Shown: piece by piece, positions 7,275 through 16,000 of the stretch | How positions within the stretch are numbered: position 1 is the first letter of the stretch | Layout: every line of letters begins with the position of its first letter | Assembly: GCA_031289755.1 (NCBI GenBank) | Contig: JAITOU010000025.1 | Coordinates: 1 to 64,000 of the forward strand | Origin: Clostridiales bacterium | GTDB lineage: Bacteria > Bacillota > Clostridia > Christensenellales > JAISNN01 | Direction of reading: 5' to 3' | DNA length: 64,000 nucleotides | Notes under the pieces: generated by a model | Seen by the model: only the letters and a program-made list of their open reading frames with translations | Databases searched by the model: none | What the model was told of the DNA's origin: nothing | Made by a program: the position numbers and the translations under genes

Positions 7275-8009
7275 ATGCAGAAGGTATTTCAAAAAAGCGC
7301 GTTATTGACCGATACGCCCTTTCATTATTGTCCGGGCTGTACGCACGGTATATCGCACAGAATTACTGCGGAAGCCTTAGAAGAATTAGGCGGTAAGCAA
7401 GGCATTATCGGAGTAGCTCCGGTGGGCTGTGCGGTATTTGCCTACAATTATTTTAACTGCGACATACAACAAGCGGCGCACGGCAGAGCTCCTGCGGTCG
7501 CAAGCGGAATCAAGCGCGTATGTCCCGACAAAATCGTTTTTGCCTATCAGGGCGACGGTGACCTTGCGAGTATCGGCATGGCGGAGACCGTTCATGCGGC
7601 GGCAAGAGGCGAAAACATCACTATTATCTTTATAAACAACGCGATATACGGCATGACGGGCGGTCAGATGGCGCCTACTACGCTCATCGGTCAAAAATCC
7701 ACTACCAGCCAAGGCGGCAGAACGGCTGCCCTGCAAGGCAATCCTATAAGGATATGCGAAATGCTTGCGACTCTCGACGGAGCTTCGTATATAGCGAGAG
7801 TATCGCTTCACGACCTAAAAAGCGTCGTCGCGGCAAAAAAAGCCGTCAAAAAAGCCTTTGATTATCAAGTGGCGGGTAAGGGTTTTTCGCTCGTTGAGAT
7901 TCTCTCAACCTGTCCTACAAATTGGGGAATGACACCCGAAAACTCTATGGAATATGTCAAAAACGAAATGACTAAGGTCTATCCGCTCGGCGTCTTTAAA
8001 GAAGTGTAA
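7275..8009 (+). CDS. korB: 2-oxoacid:ferredoxin oxidoreductase beta subunit (ThDP-binding)
   Basis: 244 residues. YCPGCTHG (C19, C22) begins the conserved N-terminal motif of beta subunits, and the ThDP/Mg motif runs from GDGD (93-96) to NN (121-122). It binds the diphosphate of thiamine and, in the related enzymes, part of an iron-sulfur centre. It starts 19 nt after korA with AAAGGGAG as ribosome site. Partner of KorA, KorC and KorD; cytoplasmic. Confidence 0.92.
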   Translation: MQKVFQKSALLTDTPFHYCPGCTHGISHRITAEALEELGGKQGIIGVAPVGCAVFAYNYFNCDIQQAAHGRAPAVASGIKRVCPDKIVFAYQGDGDLASIGMAETVHAAARGENITIIFINNAIYGMTGGQMAPTTLIGQKSTTSQGGRTAALQGNPIRICEMLATLDGASYIARVSLHDLKSVVAAKKAVKKAFDYQVAGKGFSLVEILSTCPTNWGMTPENSMEYVKNEMTKVYPLGVFKEV

Positions 8010-8079
8010 AGAAACAATTTCTCACTAATTTTTAAAAGATAACGGCAACGCAAAAAGAATAAGGAGAAAACCGTTAAAT

Positions 8080-8610
8080 ATGACAGAAAAAATTATCATC
8101 GCCGGATTCGGCGGACAAGGCGTATTGAGTTTGGGACAGTTTCTGGCATACGCCGCCATGTACGAAAACCAAGAAGCGACCTGGCTGCCGTCTTACGGAC
8201 CTGAAATGCGCGGCGGCACTGCAAATTGCAGCCTTGTCATATCCGACAAGCCCGTCGCGTCGCCTATAATCGAAACGCCCGATTGTCTTATAGCCTTAAA
8301 CAAGCCCAGCTTAGACAAATTTATCAATAACGTCAGACCGGGCGGTACGGTCATCATCAATAGTTCAATTATTCACGACAAAATCGAAAGGACGGACGTC
8401 AAGGCGGTCTATCTCGAAGCCAACGAAATCGCCGCAAAAGCCGGAAGCGTCAAAACCGCAAACGTCGTCGTACTCGGTGCATATATCGCGCTGTCGGGAC
8501 TCTTTCCAAAAGAATCCGTCAAAGGCACGATAGCAAAAATCTTCAAGAAAAAACCCGACGTTATACCTATGAATCTCAATGCGTTTGAGCTTGGATATAC
8601 GGCAGTATAA
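8080..8610 (+). CDS. korC: 2-oxoacid:ferredoxin oxidoreductase gamma subunit
   Basis: 176 residues. The family signature is at the start, GFGGQGVLSLGQFL, followed by PSYGPEMRGGTANCSL, which forms the CoA-handling gamma domain. It is the last gene of the operon, 70 nt behind korB, with AAGGAG at 8061-8066, about 13 nt ahead of the ATG, a little farther than usual. A strong terminator follows directly. Together with the fumarase at 55.6-57.1 kb it suggests a partial, possibly reductive, TCA branch (inference). Confidence 0.9.
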   Translation: MTEKIIIAGFGGQGVLSLGQFLAYAAMYENQEATWLPSYGPEMRGGTANCSLVISDKPVASPIIETPDCLIALNKPSLDKFINNVRPGGTVIINSSIIHDKIERTDVKAVYLEANEIAAKAGSVKTANVVVLGAYIALSGLFPKESVKGTIAKIFKKKPDVIPMNLNAFELGYTAV

Positions 8611-8635
8611 AAAACACCGCATCGTATATTTTATT

Positions 8636-8675
8636 TTTTGCGAAGCGGTTTTGTGCCGCTCCGCAAATTTTTTTT
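8636..8675 (+). terminator. Intrinsic terminator of the kor operon
   Basis: The stem pairs TTTGCG-A-AGCGG with CCGCT-C-CGCAAA (arms about 8637-8648 and 8656-8667), loop TTTTGTG, and is followed by eight or nine T residues. Confidence 0.85.
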
Positions 8676-8704
8676 ATAAAGACATAAATATGTCCGTTAA
8701 GATT

Positions 8705-8732
8705 TTGAATTTTTGTCACAGTATGATATAAT
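8705..8732 (+). promoter_or_regulatory. Promoter of metF-metH
   Basis: TTGAAT at 8705-8710, 16-bp spacer, TATAAT at 8727-8732. The leader of about 60 nt is too short for a SAM or cobalamin riboswitch and none is recognisable. Confidence 0.65.
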
Positions 8733-8799
8733 AGACATCATCTATACAAATTCAGTTTTGAAAGAAGTCTGATTTATCTCGTAACATAAGGAATACTAT

Positions 8800-9648
8800 A
8801 TGAGAATAAGCCGTTTGATAGACAAAAAAAAGACCGCCTTGTCCTTTGAGATTTTTCCGCCGAAAGCCGATATGGAGATAGATATCGACGGAATATTAAA
8901 CGGACTCGCAGGCTTAAAGCCGGATTTTATCAGCGTTACAAACAGCGCGGGCGGAAACGGCGCGACCGACGGTACGCTCGATATCGCCGAAAAAATAAAA
9001 AACCGTTATAATACCGAAAGTATTATGCACCTTGTATGCTCCGGCGCGTCTAAGCAAAGTATACGGGACAAGCTGTCGGCGGCTTATGAGCGCGGAATAG
9101 ACAACATTCTCGCTTTGCGCGGCGACAAAGCAAATGCCGAAGGAAGCGATTTTTATTACGCCGAAGACCTTATAAAAGCCATAGACGGCAAAAAATTCTG
9201 CATAGGCGCGGCGGCTTATCCCGAAGGACATATCGACGCGCCCGATTTGAATACCGATTTGGATTATCTCAAAAGAAAAGCCGATTGCGGCGTGGATTTT
9301 TTGACGACCCAGCTTTGTTACGACAATAATCTGCTCTTCAAATTCCGCGATTTGGCGCGCAAAAAAGGCATCACTGCGCCGATTTTGTACGGCATTATGC
9401 CCGTCATTTCAAAATCTCAGGTCAGCCGCATGATTTTTATGTGCGGCGTGTCGCTGCCGGGCGAAATTGTAAAAATCCTGTACCGTTACGAAAACAATCA
9501 GGAGGATTTGCTCAAAGCCGGTATAGACTATGCGGCGAAGCAGATTAACGGACTGATACAAAACGGAGCGGACGGAATACATATCTATACCATGAACAAG
9601 CCGGATATCGCCGGACGTATAGTGAGCAGGCTCGATAACCTGTATTAA
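8800..9648 (+). CDS. metF: 5,10-methylenetetrahydrofolate reductase
   Basis: 282 residues, a TIM-barrel flavoprotein that reduces methylene-THF to methyl-THF. Recognisable segments are LSFEIFPPKAD near the N-terminus, NILALRGDKA (folate/FAD contact), DFLTTQLCYDN and GIMPVISKSQVSRM. AAGGA precedes the ATG by 9 nt. It lies 32 nt upstream of metH, so the two genes carry one-carbon units from methylene-THF to methionine. No MetV partner is next to it, unlike acetogen MetFV pairs. Confidence 0.92.
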   Translation: MRISRLIDKKKTALSFEIFPPKADMEIDIDGILNGLAGLKPDFISVTNSAGGNGATDGTLDIAEKIKNRYNTESIMHLVCSGASKQSIRDKLSAAYERGIDNILALRGDKANAEGSDFYYAEDLIKAIDGKKFCIGAAAYPEGHIDAPDLNTDLDYLKRKADCGVDFLTTQLCYDNNLLFKFRDLARKKGITAPILYGIMPVISKSQVSRMIFMCGVSLPGEIVKILYRYENNQEDLLKAGIDYAAKQINGLIQNGADGIHIYTMNKPDIAGRIVSRLDNLY

Positions 9649-9680
9649 AAGCCGTAGGTTTTTTTGAGGATTTAAGGATT

Positions 9681-12056
9681 ATGGAATTAAGAAGGTTTAT
9701 AAAGAACACGCCTTTTGTCATTCTCGACGGAGCGACGGGAACTAACGTGCTAAAAAAATATCCCGAAAACTACGACGCTTTGGAGCTTTTTAGCTTTAAG
9801 GACGAAGAATTGATATACGGTATTCACAAGTCTTATATAGACGCAGGCTCGGACATCATAGTGACAAATACCTTTTCGGCGAACGCCTTTAAGCTATCCG
9901 GCAAAGGCTATTCGGTGCAAGAAACCGTCAAAAAAGCCGTGTCGATAGCCAAGCGCACCGGCGCAAAATACGTCGCTCTCGACATAGGTCCGCTCGGCAA
10001 GCTTTTAGAACCGCTCGGAGCTATGACCTTTGAAGAAGCCTACGATACCTTTAAAGAAATCATTATATCTGGCGCGGAAGTGGGCGCAGACCTGATATAT
10101 TTTGAAACCTTTTCAGACCTTTTGGAATTAAAGGCGGGCGTACTCGCCGCAAAAGAAAACTGCAACCTTCCCGTATTTGCCACAATGACCTTCGAGCCGA
10201 ATAATAAGACCTTTATCGGAGTCAGTCCGGCAGCAGCCGCCTTGACTATCGAAGGCTTGGGCGCGGACGCCTTCGGCTTAAACTGTTCGAGCGGTCCCGA
10301 TAAGATGCTCCCGATAGTTCAAGAAATCGCGGCGCACATCAATATCCCGATAATAGTAAAGGCTAACGCCGGGATACCGGAATTTATCGACGGCAAAAGC
10401 GTATACAAGATGACTCCCGACGACTACGCTAATAGCCTTTCAAGGCTTATAGACGCGGGCGCGTCGATTATAGGCGGCTGCTGCGGCACGGACGACGGCT
10501 ATATAAAGGCGGTCAAAGGGCTGTTAGCCACAAAAACAAGGCTAAAAAGACCGCTTATCAAAAAAACCTTCGTCGCTTCACAAGGCAAGGTCGTCTCGAT
10601 TGACGACAATGTCGCCGTCATCGGCGAGCGGCTCAACCCTACGGGAAAGCCGCTTCTCAAAAAAGCTCTGACCGACAGAAACGCCGAATACCTTATAGGC
10701 GAAGCCCGTCTGCAAACCGAAGCCGGAGCGGATATATTGGATATCAATTCGGGAATTTTTGAAGTCAACGAAGCGGAAACATTGAGCTATGTCGTCAAGC
10801 AATTCAACGGCATTATCGACACGCCTTTTTGCTTGGATTCCTCCGAAAAAAAAGCTCTCGAAATGTCCGCGAGATATGTCTGCGGCTTGCCTTTATTAAA
10901 TTCCGTCAACGGCAAGGCTTCGAGTATGGCGGCAGTCATGCCGATTGCCAAGAAATACGGTTCGCCGATAGTCTGTCTGTTATTAGACGAAGGCGGAATA
11001 CCAAAAACCGTAGACGACCGAATAAGGATAGCCGAAAAAATCATTGCCGGAGCAAAGAGCTACGGCATAGGACGCGAAAAACTCGTCTTTGACTGTTTGA
11101 CGCTCACGGTGTCCGCCGAACAGGAAAATGTTTTGAATACTCTCAAAGCCGTAAAAATAATCAAAGAAAAATACCGCTGCAATACCGTACTCGGACTCAG
11201 CAACGTATCGTTCGGTCTGCCTATACGCGAACAGATAAATTCCGCATTCCTGTCGCACGCGCTTTCTTTCGGACTTACGTCGGCTATATTAAATCCGCTC
11301 AACGCCGAAGTAATGTCGGCTATCGACGCTTACAGAGTACTCTACAATAAGGATAAAAACGCCGCCGCCTATATAGCCAAGTATAAGGACAAGGTCAAAA
11401 ATGCCGCTATAACCGCCAAAGGCGGAGCGTCGGCCGTTAGCACGGAAGCCCGTGACAAGCTGATAGAAGGCATAATCAAAGGCAGAAAAGACGAAACAAA
11501 GCAATTAACTATCGAATATTTGCAACAGCGGGACGGTCTTAAAATCATAAGCGATTATCTCATTCCTGCGCTCGACGCAGTTGGCGCGATGTATGAGACG
11601 GGAACGATATTTTTGCCCGAGCTGCTCTTGTCGGCTAACGCCGCAAAGGCCGCCTTTGACGCCGTAAAAGAAAAAAGCCCTAAGTCGGCGGAAAACAAAG
11701 GAACGGTCTTGCTTGCGACGGTTTTCGGCGACGTTCACGACATAGGCAAAAACATCGCAAAAATGCTTTTAAACAATTACGGCTACGACGTACTCGACCT
11801 CGGAAAGGACGTACCGATAGACCTGATTATCAAGACCGTAAAGGAAAACAACATCAAGCTCGTAGGTTTGAGCGCGCTCATGACGACTACGCTAAATAAT
11901 ATGCGCGATACGATAATCGAAATACGCAAGGTTTCGTCGGCAAAAATAATGGTCGGCGGCGCGGTCGTCACAAAAGAAAACAGCAAGCTCATCGGTGCTG
12001 ATTATTATTGCAAGGACGCCATAGACGGCGTAGGCGTAGCCCGAAAGCTCTTGTAA
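9681..12056 (+). CDS. metH: Cobalamin-dependent methionine synthase, three-domain form without the AdoMet activation domain
   Basis: 791 residues against about 1,200 for E. coli MetH. Domain order: homocysteine-binding barrel (1-290) with zinc cysteines C202, C267 and C268 (GGCCGT); pterin-binding barrel for methyl-THF (310-570, starting VIGERLNPTGKPL); helical cap plus B12-binding Rossmann domain (590-791) with the His-on motif DVHDIG (D684, H686). The C-terminal AdoMet-binding reactivation domain is absent, as in several anaerobe and Thermotoga enzymes, so reductive reactivation of cob(II)alamin would need another protein or be unnecessary. Co-transcribed with metF and followed by a terminator. 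Confidence 0.93.
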   Translation: MELRRFIKNTPFVILDGATGTNVLKKYPENYDALELFSFKDEELIYGIHKSYIDAGSDIIVTNTFSANAFKLSGKGYSVQETVKKAVSIAKRTGAKYVALDIGPLGKLLEPLGAMTFEEAYDTFKEIIISGAEVGADLIYFETFSDLLELKAGVLAAKENCNLPVFATMTFEPNNKTFIGVSPAAAALTIEGLGADAFGLNCSSGPDKMLPIVQEIAAHINIPIIVKANAGIPEFIDGKSVYKMTPDDYANSLSRLIDAGASIIGGCCGTDDGYIKAVKGLLATKTRLKRPLIKKTFVASQGKVVSIDDNVAVIGERLNPTGKPLLKKALTDRNAEYLIGEARLQTEAGADILDINSGIFEVNEAETLSYVVKQFNGIIDTPFCLDSSEKKALEMSARYVCGLPLLNSVNGKASSMAAVMPIAKKYGSPIVCLLLDEGGIPKTVDDRIRIAEKIIAGAKSYGIGREKLVFDCLTLTVSAEQENVLNTLKAVKIIKEKYRCNTVLGLSNVSFGLPIREQINSAFLSHALSFGLTSAILNPLNAEVMSAIDAYRVLYNKDKNAAAYIAKYKDKVKNAAITAKGGASAVSTEARDKLIEGIIKGRKDETKQLTIEYLQQRDGLKIISDYLIPALDAVGAMYETGTIFLPELLLSANAAKAAFDAVKEKSPKSAENKGTVLLATVFGDVHDIGKNIAKMLLNNYGYDVLDLGKDVPIDLIIKTVKENNIKLVGLSALMTTTLNNMRDTIIEIRKVSSAKIMVGGAVVTKENSKLIGADYYCKDAIDGVGVARKLL

Positions 12057-12084
12057 CGCTTTAAAATATAATAATCAAAAATAT

Positions 12085-12126
12085 CGGACGCCGTATAGCC
12101 CCAAAAATAAGGCGTCCGCATTTTTT
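12085..12126 (+). terminator. Intrinsic terminator after metH
   Basis: CGGACGCC (12085-12092) pairs with GGCGTCCG (12111-12118), followed by CATTTTTT. Confidence 0.85.
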
Positions 12127-12148
12127 CACAAAAAATAAGGAGCGATAA

Positions 12149-12772
12149 ATGGAAAAAAAAGCTGTCATAATATTAAACGGCGTTTATTTGCCGCCGACGA
12201 TACAAAAGGGTTATGTCATTTGCGCCGACGGCGGATATGACCTTTTAAAAAGAAATTCCGATATTTTGCCCGACGTTATAATCGGCGATAACGATTCGTT
12301 GACGGATACCGCCGTTTCGGAGAGCATACTTAGAATAAATTTTGACAGCGACAAGGACATGACGGACGGCGAGCTTGCGCTCAGATATGCCGTAAAGTCC
12401 GGCTACATTGATATAGCCGTTTACGGAGCTTTGGGCGGACGGCAAGACCATGTCGAGTCCAACTTAGCCCTGCTTGTTTTAGCGCAGCGGCTCGGCGTAA
12501 ACGCCGTGATATACGACGACAACACGGAGATTCACTATATAGGCTGCGGTAAAAAAAGCTTTTTTAAAATCGTTCCAAAAAATATTATCGTTTCGATAGT
12601 ACCTTTTTGCTTCTACGCGCATATAATAAAAACGGAAGGACTGAAATATCCGTTATCCGACAAACGCCTTGTCAAACATTCTTCTCTCGGGATATCGAAT
12701 GTTTCCGTCGAAAATCGGATAAGTGTCGAGATTTCCGAAGGCGACGCGCTGATATTTATTATAAACGCCTAA
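12149..12772 (+). CDS. thiN: Thiamine pyrophosphokinase
   Basis: 207 residues. It transfers a diphosphate from ATP to thiamine, giving the cofactor that KorAB in this window needs. Family motifs are VICADGGYDLL, PDVIIGDNDSL (the GDxDS loop), SDKDMTDGELAL and YGALGGRQDHVESNL; the C-terminal thiamine-binding beta domain follows. AAGGAG precedes the ATG by 8 nt. The gene sits directly upstream of spoVM, the same arrangement as in Bacillus subtilis (thiN/yloS-spoVM), which supports both calls. Confidence 0.92.
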   Translation: MEKKAVIILNGVYLPPTIQKGYVICADGGYDLLKRNSDILPDVIIGDNDSLTDTAVSESILRINFDSDKDMTDGELALRYAVKSGYIDIAVYGALGGRQDHVESNLALLVLAQRLGVNAVIYDDNTEIHYIGCGKKSFFKIVPKNIIVSIVPFCFYAHIIKTEGLKYPLSDKRLVKHSSLGISNVSVENRISVEISEGDALIFIINA

Positions 12773-12800
12773 ATTTCTCATCGCACAGCCGCATTATTTT

Positions 12801-12808
12801 GATACAAT
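12801..12808 (+). promoter_or_regulatory. Sigma-E-like -10 element ahead of spoVM (tentative)
   Basis: GATACAAT matches seven of eight positions of the sporulation sigma-E -10 consensus CATACAAT. spoVM is a sigma-E gene in Bacillus. The -35 region 14 bp upstream is not a convincing match, so this is only suggestive. Confidence 0.35.
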
Positions 12809-12840
12809 TACCAAATATATTATCGAGGAGAATTTTACTT

Positions 12841-12915
12841 ATGCGTATAATTTGCATCAATCCGCCGAGATTTTTAAAGTCTTTTTTGAGAATTTTTTTC
12901 AAAAAAAAGGCGTAA
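12841..12915 (+). CDS. spoVM: Stage V sporulation protein SpoVM, 24 codons
   Basis: A 24-residue peptide beginning MRIICINPPRFLKSF and ending FFKKKA. It aligns without gaps to Bacillus SpoVM (MKFYTIKLPKFLGG...): I6, the essential P9, a basic residue at 10, F11, L12 and R17 are all kept. SpoVM is an amphipathic helix that recognises the convex forespore membrane and anchors the SpoIVA coat platform. Ribosome site GAGGAG lies about 10 nt upstream of the ATG. The position directly after thiN is conserved with Bacillus. A terminator follows 9 nt after the stop. The gene is too short for most gene finders; identification rests on motif plus synteny. Confidence 0.85.
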   Translation: MRIICINPPRFLKSFLRIFFKKKA

Positions 12916-12923
12916 GGCTACAT

Positions 12924-12960
12924 AATGCCGCCGTTTGACTGCGGCATTTTGATTATTCTT
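12924..12960 (+). terminator. Intrinsic terminator after spoVM
   Basis: AATGCCGC (12924-12931) pairs with GCGGCATT (12941-12948), 9-nt loop, followed by a T-rich stretch. Confidence 0.75.
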
Positions 12961-13003
12961 TAAAACAATACAAAAATATGTTGTTTTCGGAATAAAATCG
13001 TTT

Positions 13004-13032
13004 TTGACTTTGAGTATATGCTTTGATATCAT
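13004..13032 (+). promoter_or_regulatory. Probable promoter of the MBG-repeat surface protein
   Basis: TTGACT at 13004-13009, 17-bp spacer, TATCAT at 13027-13032; start site about 13039, 34 nt before the ATG. Confidence 0.55.
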
Positions 13033-13072
13033 TAGTATACTTTGTTTTTTGAGACAAAGCGGAGGCATATTG

Positions 13073-16000
13073 ATGAAGAGAACAAAAGCGATTTTTTTCG
13101 TTTGCATTATTTTAACTATCGGAACGGCGATATTGCCGTCTTGTATCGGTCAAAAGACCGTCAACGGCGTTTATGCGGTTTCGACAGACGGCGCGGACAC
13201 GGAATGGTACAATCCCGATATCGGTGAATATTACATAAAAAACGCTAATGAGTTAGAAGGACTCGCGCTCCTTGTAAATCGTGGCATCACCTTTAAGGAC
13301 AAGATAATTCACCTTAAAACCGATATAGAAGAGCGTACCGCCTTTACAATCGGAAGCGAAGATAAGCCCTTTGAAGGGCAATTCGACGGCGGCGAAAACA
13401 AAATCTTTATCGGCGCGCCTTTGTTTTTTACCGTACAAAACGCGTCGGTAAAAAACTTGTTTTTGGATGCGCAAATAATAGACGGCAAAAGCCAAGACAG
13501 GGGTATGCTGGCAAATAACGTTTTTGATTCTTCCGTCGTCAGCGTATCGGTCGCAGTAAAATACATAAACGACAGCAATCAAAGCAATTTCGGCGGAATA
13601 ACCGCGTATGCAAAAAATTCGCTGATACAAAATTGTGCCGTCACAGGGGTGATAAAAAAAGAGGACGGCATAATTGGCGGAATAGCTTCACAAGCCGAAA
13701 GCTCCGTCATCAAGGACTGCTATAACAATGCGGAAATAACCGTGTCGTATCTCAGCGAATACATAATCGGCGGAATAGGCGGAAAGCTCACCGCAACGCC
13801 GATAAGCGGTTCGGTAAATTATGCTCCGATAATACTCAAACCGTTTTTTGAAGGCGGACACGACGTCAACGGTCTGTCCGGCTCTATCGCGGGACAGACG
13901 GATAGGTCGAGCGCGGTAAGCGGTTGCTTTTATCTTGACGGACAGGACGGCGCGGTAGGCGGTTCCGACGAAACGCCTGTATCGGCTCAGGCGGTCGGCA
14001 CGGAAGAATTTAAAAGCAAAGAATTTTTGGAAATACTCAACGAGCCTTTTTTGCAAGCCTTATTCAGTGCGGATACCGACGGCTATGAGATAAACGGCGG
14101 ATATCCGATTTTTGTCTATCAGATACCGCGCCCGACTGTCGCAGCCGATATAAGCGTCGGCGGCACTGCCGTATGCGGCGGAATAGAAATAATGGGGAGC
14201 TTCAAAACGCAATTCGGCACACGGCTCACTATAACCGTAAAAGCCGATAAATATTACAAAATAGCCTATGTCGGCTGGCGCGATAGCGAAATAGCCTTCT
14301 ACGACGACCGAGAAATAACCTTTACGACAGACGCCGTATATGAACGGTCGGAGCTTTGTATCAGGTTTGAAAAGGAAATGAGAAGCATAGAGCTTGACGG
14401 CATATCCGCGTCAAAAGTCTATGACGGCACGGTATCGGTAAGTGACGGCGGCATAAGCTTCGGCGAAAAGGGCTTGTATATAAAAAATCCTTATTTTGAC
14501 GGCGACGACATATATATAGCCAACGGCTTTGACGGCGGCGACGCTATAAGGGTATCGTTCGCATATCCTAACGCAGGCTCGGACGGACAATGCCTTGTGC
14601 TTCACAATGTTCAATTCGGCGGTGAAAGCGCGTCATATTATCAAATACCCGACGTCTTCTATATCTACAATGCAGAAATAACAAAAGCGCCGCTGACAAT
14701 CTATTACGGCGGAATAGACCCGGAAACACAGCTCTATACTCCCGGTAAAGCCATATCGATATACGGAAACGAGATAACGGCTGATAAATATTACGGATTT
14801 TCGGTGCATGACGACAGCTTTATGTTTTCGGGTGAATTTTATACGGAAATTTTGAGAAACGGCTCATACGTTGTATTGCAATACGGCACTGTATTGCCGA
14901 TAGGCGATTATACCTTGCGTGCGGGCGGCGTGACGGCTTTAAATTATGATATAACCTTCGCCGAATGTCTTTTAAAGATATTGCCGAGACAGTTATATGT
15001 CGAATTTGACTATATAGAAACGGAATACGGCTCATTGCCGCAATTTATCTTTAAGTATTCAAATTTTGCGGACGGCGACGACCAAAGCGTATTGACCTCT
15101 TTGCCGGAATATTTAGGCGAAGTCTTGCTTGCCGGAACGCACAGGATTATACTGACGGGCGGAAGCGCGGACAATTATGTCATCGTCAATCTCGAAGGCA
15201 TAATCAAGGTTCTCCCAAAAGCCATTAGCGTCTGCATAGACGAAAATCAATGCAAAATTTACGGAGAAAACGAACGCGTATTGACGGGGCGTTCGGACGG
15301 ACTTTGCTACGGCGATATAATACTTTTCGTGAGAAACGACGGCGAAAATGCCGGTTTGTACCGATATATCGGCTATTCGATAGGCGGAGCGGGCTATGAC
15401 GCCGCCGCTTCTTATATCGTGACCGTGATAAATCCCGACGAAAAATTCGAGATAAAAAAGAGAGCGTTGACTATAACGGCAAAGGACGCGGAAACGATTT
15501 ACGGCAAGACGGCGCGGTACGGATTTAGCTTTGAAAACCTTGCGCCTTTCGATACGGAAATGAACATTTCTTCCTTAAAAATCAATATATACGCAAGCGA
15601 AGATATAGGCTTTCTTTATCCGTTAGATACCTTGCTAAACGCCGGAGGATATCTCATTCTGCCATACGGCGGCGTCAATGACAATTATCAAATAAGCTAT
15701 GTATCGGGTCTTCTCACCGTTCAAAAAGCCGTCTTAACTTTTAAGATAAACAACGTGACCGTCGTATACGGCTATGCCTACTCGCCCGATTATGTCGTTA
15801 GCGGATTTAAATACAATCAGGACGCAAGCGTTTTGGATTTGAGCGGCTTGACCTTTTTTGCCGTCGGCGTCGATATATATCATGCTCCGGCGGGAGAATA
15901 TACCGTCACGGCGGACGGCGCGCAAGCCCAAAACTATTACTTTGAATACGAAACGGGTATATTTACGGTAGACAAAGCGCCGCTTTATATATCAATAAAA

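Noticed and set aside
8733-8799. Possible SAM or cobalamin riboswitch before metF-metH
   Set aside because: The leader is only about 60 nt and lacks the conserved cores of these riboswitches.
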